Of a stretch of 17,004 bases of DNA, positions 16,596 through 17,004 are shown piece by piece (position 1 is the first letter of the stretch; every line of letters starts with the position of its first letter). The notes below the pieces were generated by a model. The model saw only the letters and a list, made by a program, of their open reading frames with translations. It searched no databases and was not told the origin of the DNA. A program made the translations under genes and the position numbers. Where the stretch lies: positions 1 to 17,004 of the forward strand of contig JAAAVE010000556.1 in the NCBI GenBank assembly GCA_015679605.1. The letters are read 5' to 3'. The stretch comes from Podila epigama. Its lineage: Eukaryota > Mortierellomycota > Mortierellomycetes > Mortierellales > Mortierellaceae.

Positions 16596-17004
16596 TCAAG
16601 AGCTCGACTTCTTCATGGCCAAGATCTGACCAGCGTCATCCAACACATAGTTAAAGTAAGGATGTCGCAGTGCCTGCGCTGCAGTGATACGCTCTTCGGG
16701 ATCATAACACAAAAGACGTCCCAGCAAGTCAACAAAGTCGGCAGCAAACGCCAAGTTCTCGGCCCGATTCGCTGTTGGTATAACATAGTCCTAAGATAAA
16801 TTATAGGTAGTGATAGTTGTGAGTATTAAGAGGAGAGACTCAGATGGAGAGATAGGACAACAGTCTGTCGTGATTCTGGGATATTATTACCTTCAATGGT
16901 CGCAATGCTTTGACAAACTTTCGGCTGTTTCGCTTTGTCTCTTCGTTAGGGTAATCCAAGCGACCATGAACAAAATACTTTTGTGAGGATTTGCTATTCC
17001 AGAA
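16596..17004 (-). CDS. CMGC protein kinase, LAMMER (CLK/Kns1/Lkh1)-like, C-terminal part (partial)
   Basis: C-terminal 102 residues of a Ser/Thr protein kinase. Upstream exon 17004-16891 reads [38 protein letters not shown] in pieces; a 100-nt GT-AG intron (16890-16791, GTAATA...CTTAG) follows. The last exon (16790-16596, stop TGA) gives [15 protein letters not shown], then [28 protein letters not shown] and a short tail ending MKKSSS. YDPxxRITAxxALxHPYF is the end of the CMGC kinase domain (subdomain XI with its conserved Arg). The preceding [13 protein letters not shown] segment resembles the insert of fungal LAMMER kinases, which control splicing factors, growth and morphology. Catalytic lobes lie outside the window, so the LAMMER assignment is tentative while kinase identity is firm. 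Confidence 0.85.

Noticed and set aside
1-17004. tRNA genes, TPP riboswitch, CRISPR, transposon ends
   Set aside because: Read through both strands for B-box GTTCGANNC, fungal TPP riboswitch core, regular spacer arrays and terminal inverted repeats; none was found by eye.

Overview
The window is nuclear DNA of a filamentous fungus, most likely an early-diverging lineage (Mortierellomycota or a related Mucoromycota-type fungus). The evidence is dense short genes, GT-AG introns with CTAAC/CTAAT-like branch points, pyrimidine-rich leaders, many A/T homopolymers, and a membrane-anchored chitin deacetylase-type enzyme. The lineage is an inference from style and gene content. No prokaryotic, viral, transposon, tRNA, rRNA or CRISPR element was found.

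Layout from left to right: (1) the 5' part of a short-chain dehydrogenase on the minus strand (starts at 331, runs off the left edge). (2) A CysG-like siroheme-biosynthesis protein on the minus strand (2610 to 744, two exons, 574 aa). (3) Divergent from it across a 744-bp shared promoter region, a CNNM/Mam3-type DUF21-CBS metal transporter family protein on the plus strand (3355 to 6309, four exons, 714 aa), whose first intron appears to be GC-AG. (4) After 1.48 kb of microsatellite-rich promoter, a type II membrane-anchored CE4 polysaccharide (chitin) deacetylase (7793 to 9783, two exons, 352 aa) interrupted by a 932-nt intron. (5) After 1.7 kb without a convincing gene, an unrecognised 872-aa protein with one N-terminal membrane segment and a very long disordered tail (11483 to 14101). 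(6) A complete five-exon dihydroorotase (14392 to 16226, 351 aa). (7) Convergent with it, the C-terminal end of a CMGC/LAMMER-like protein kinase on the minus strand (16596 to the right edge).

The genes do not form an evident pathway or cluster: sulfur/siroheme metabolism, divalent-metal homeostasis, cell-wall modification and pyrimidine synthesis sit side by side as is usual in fungal genomes. I see no novel multi-gene system. The observations most worth checking are the GC-AG intron, repeat and hairpin structures inside introns (dihydroorotase introns 1 and 2, CNNM intron 2), the very long deacetylase intron, the fused siroheme enzyme, and the uncharacterised 872-aa membrane protein.
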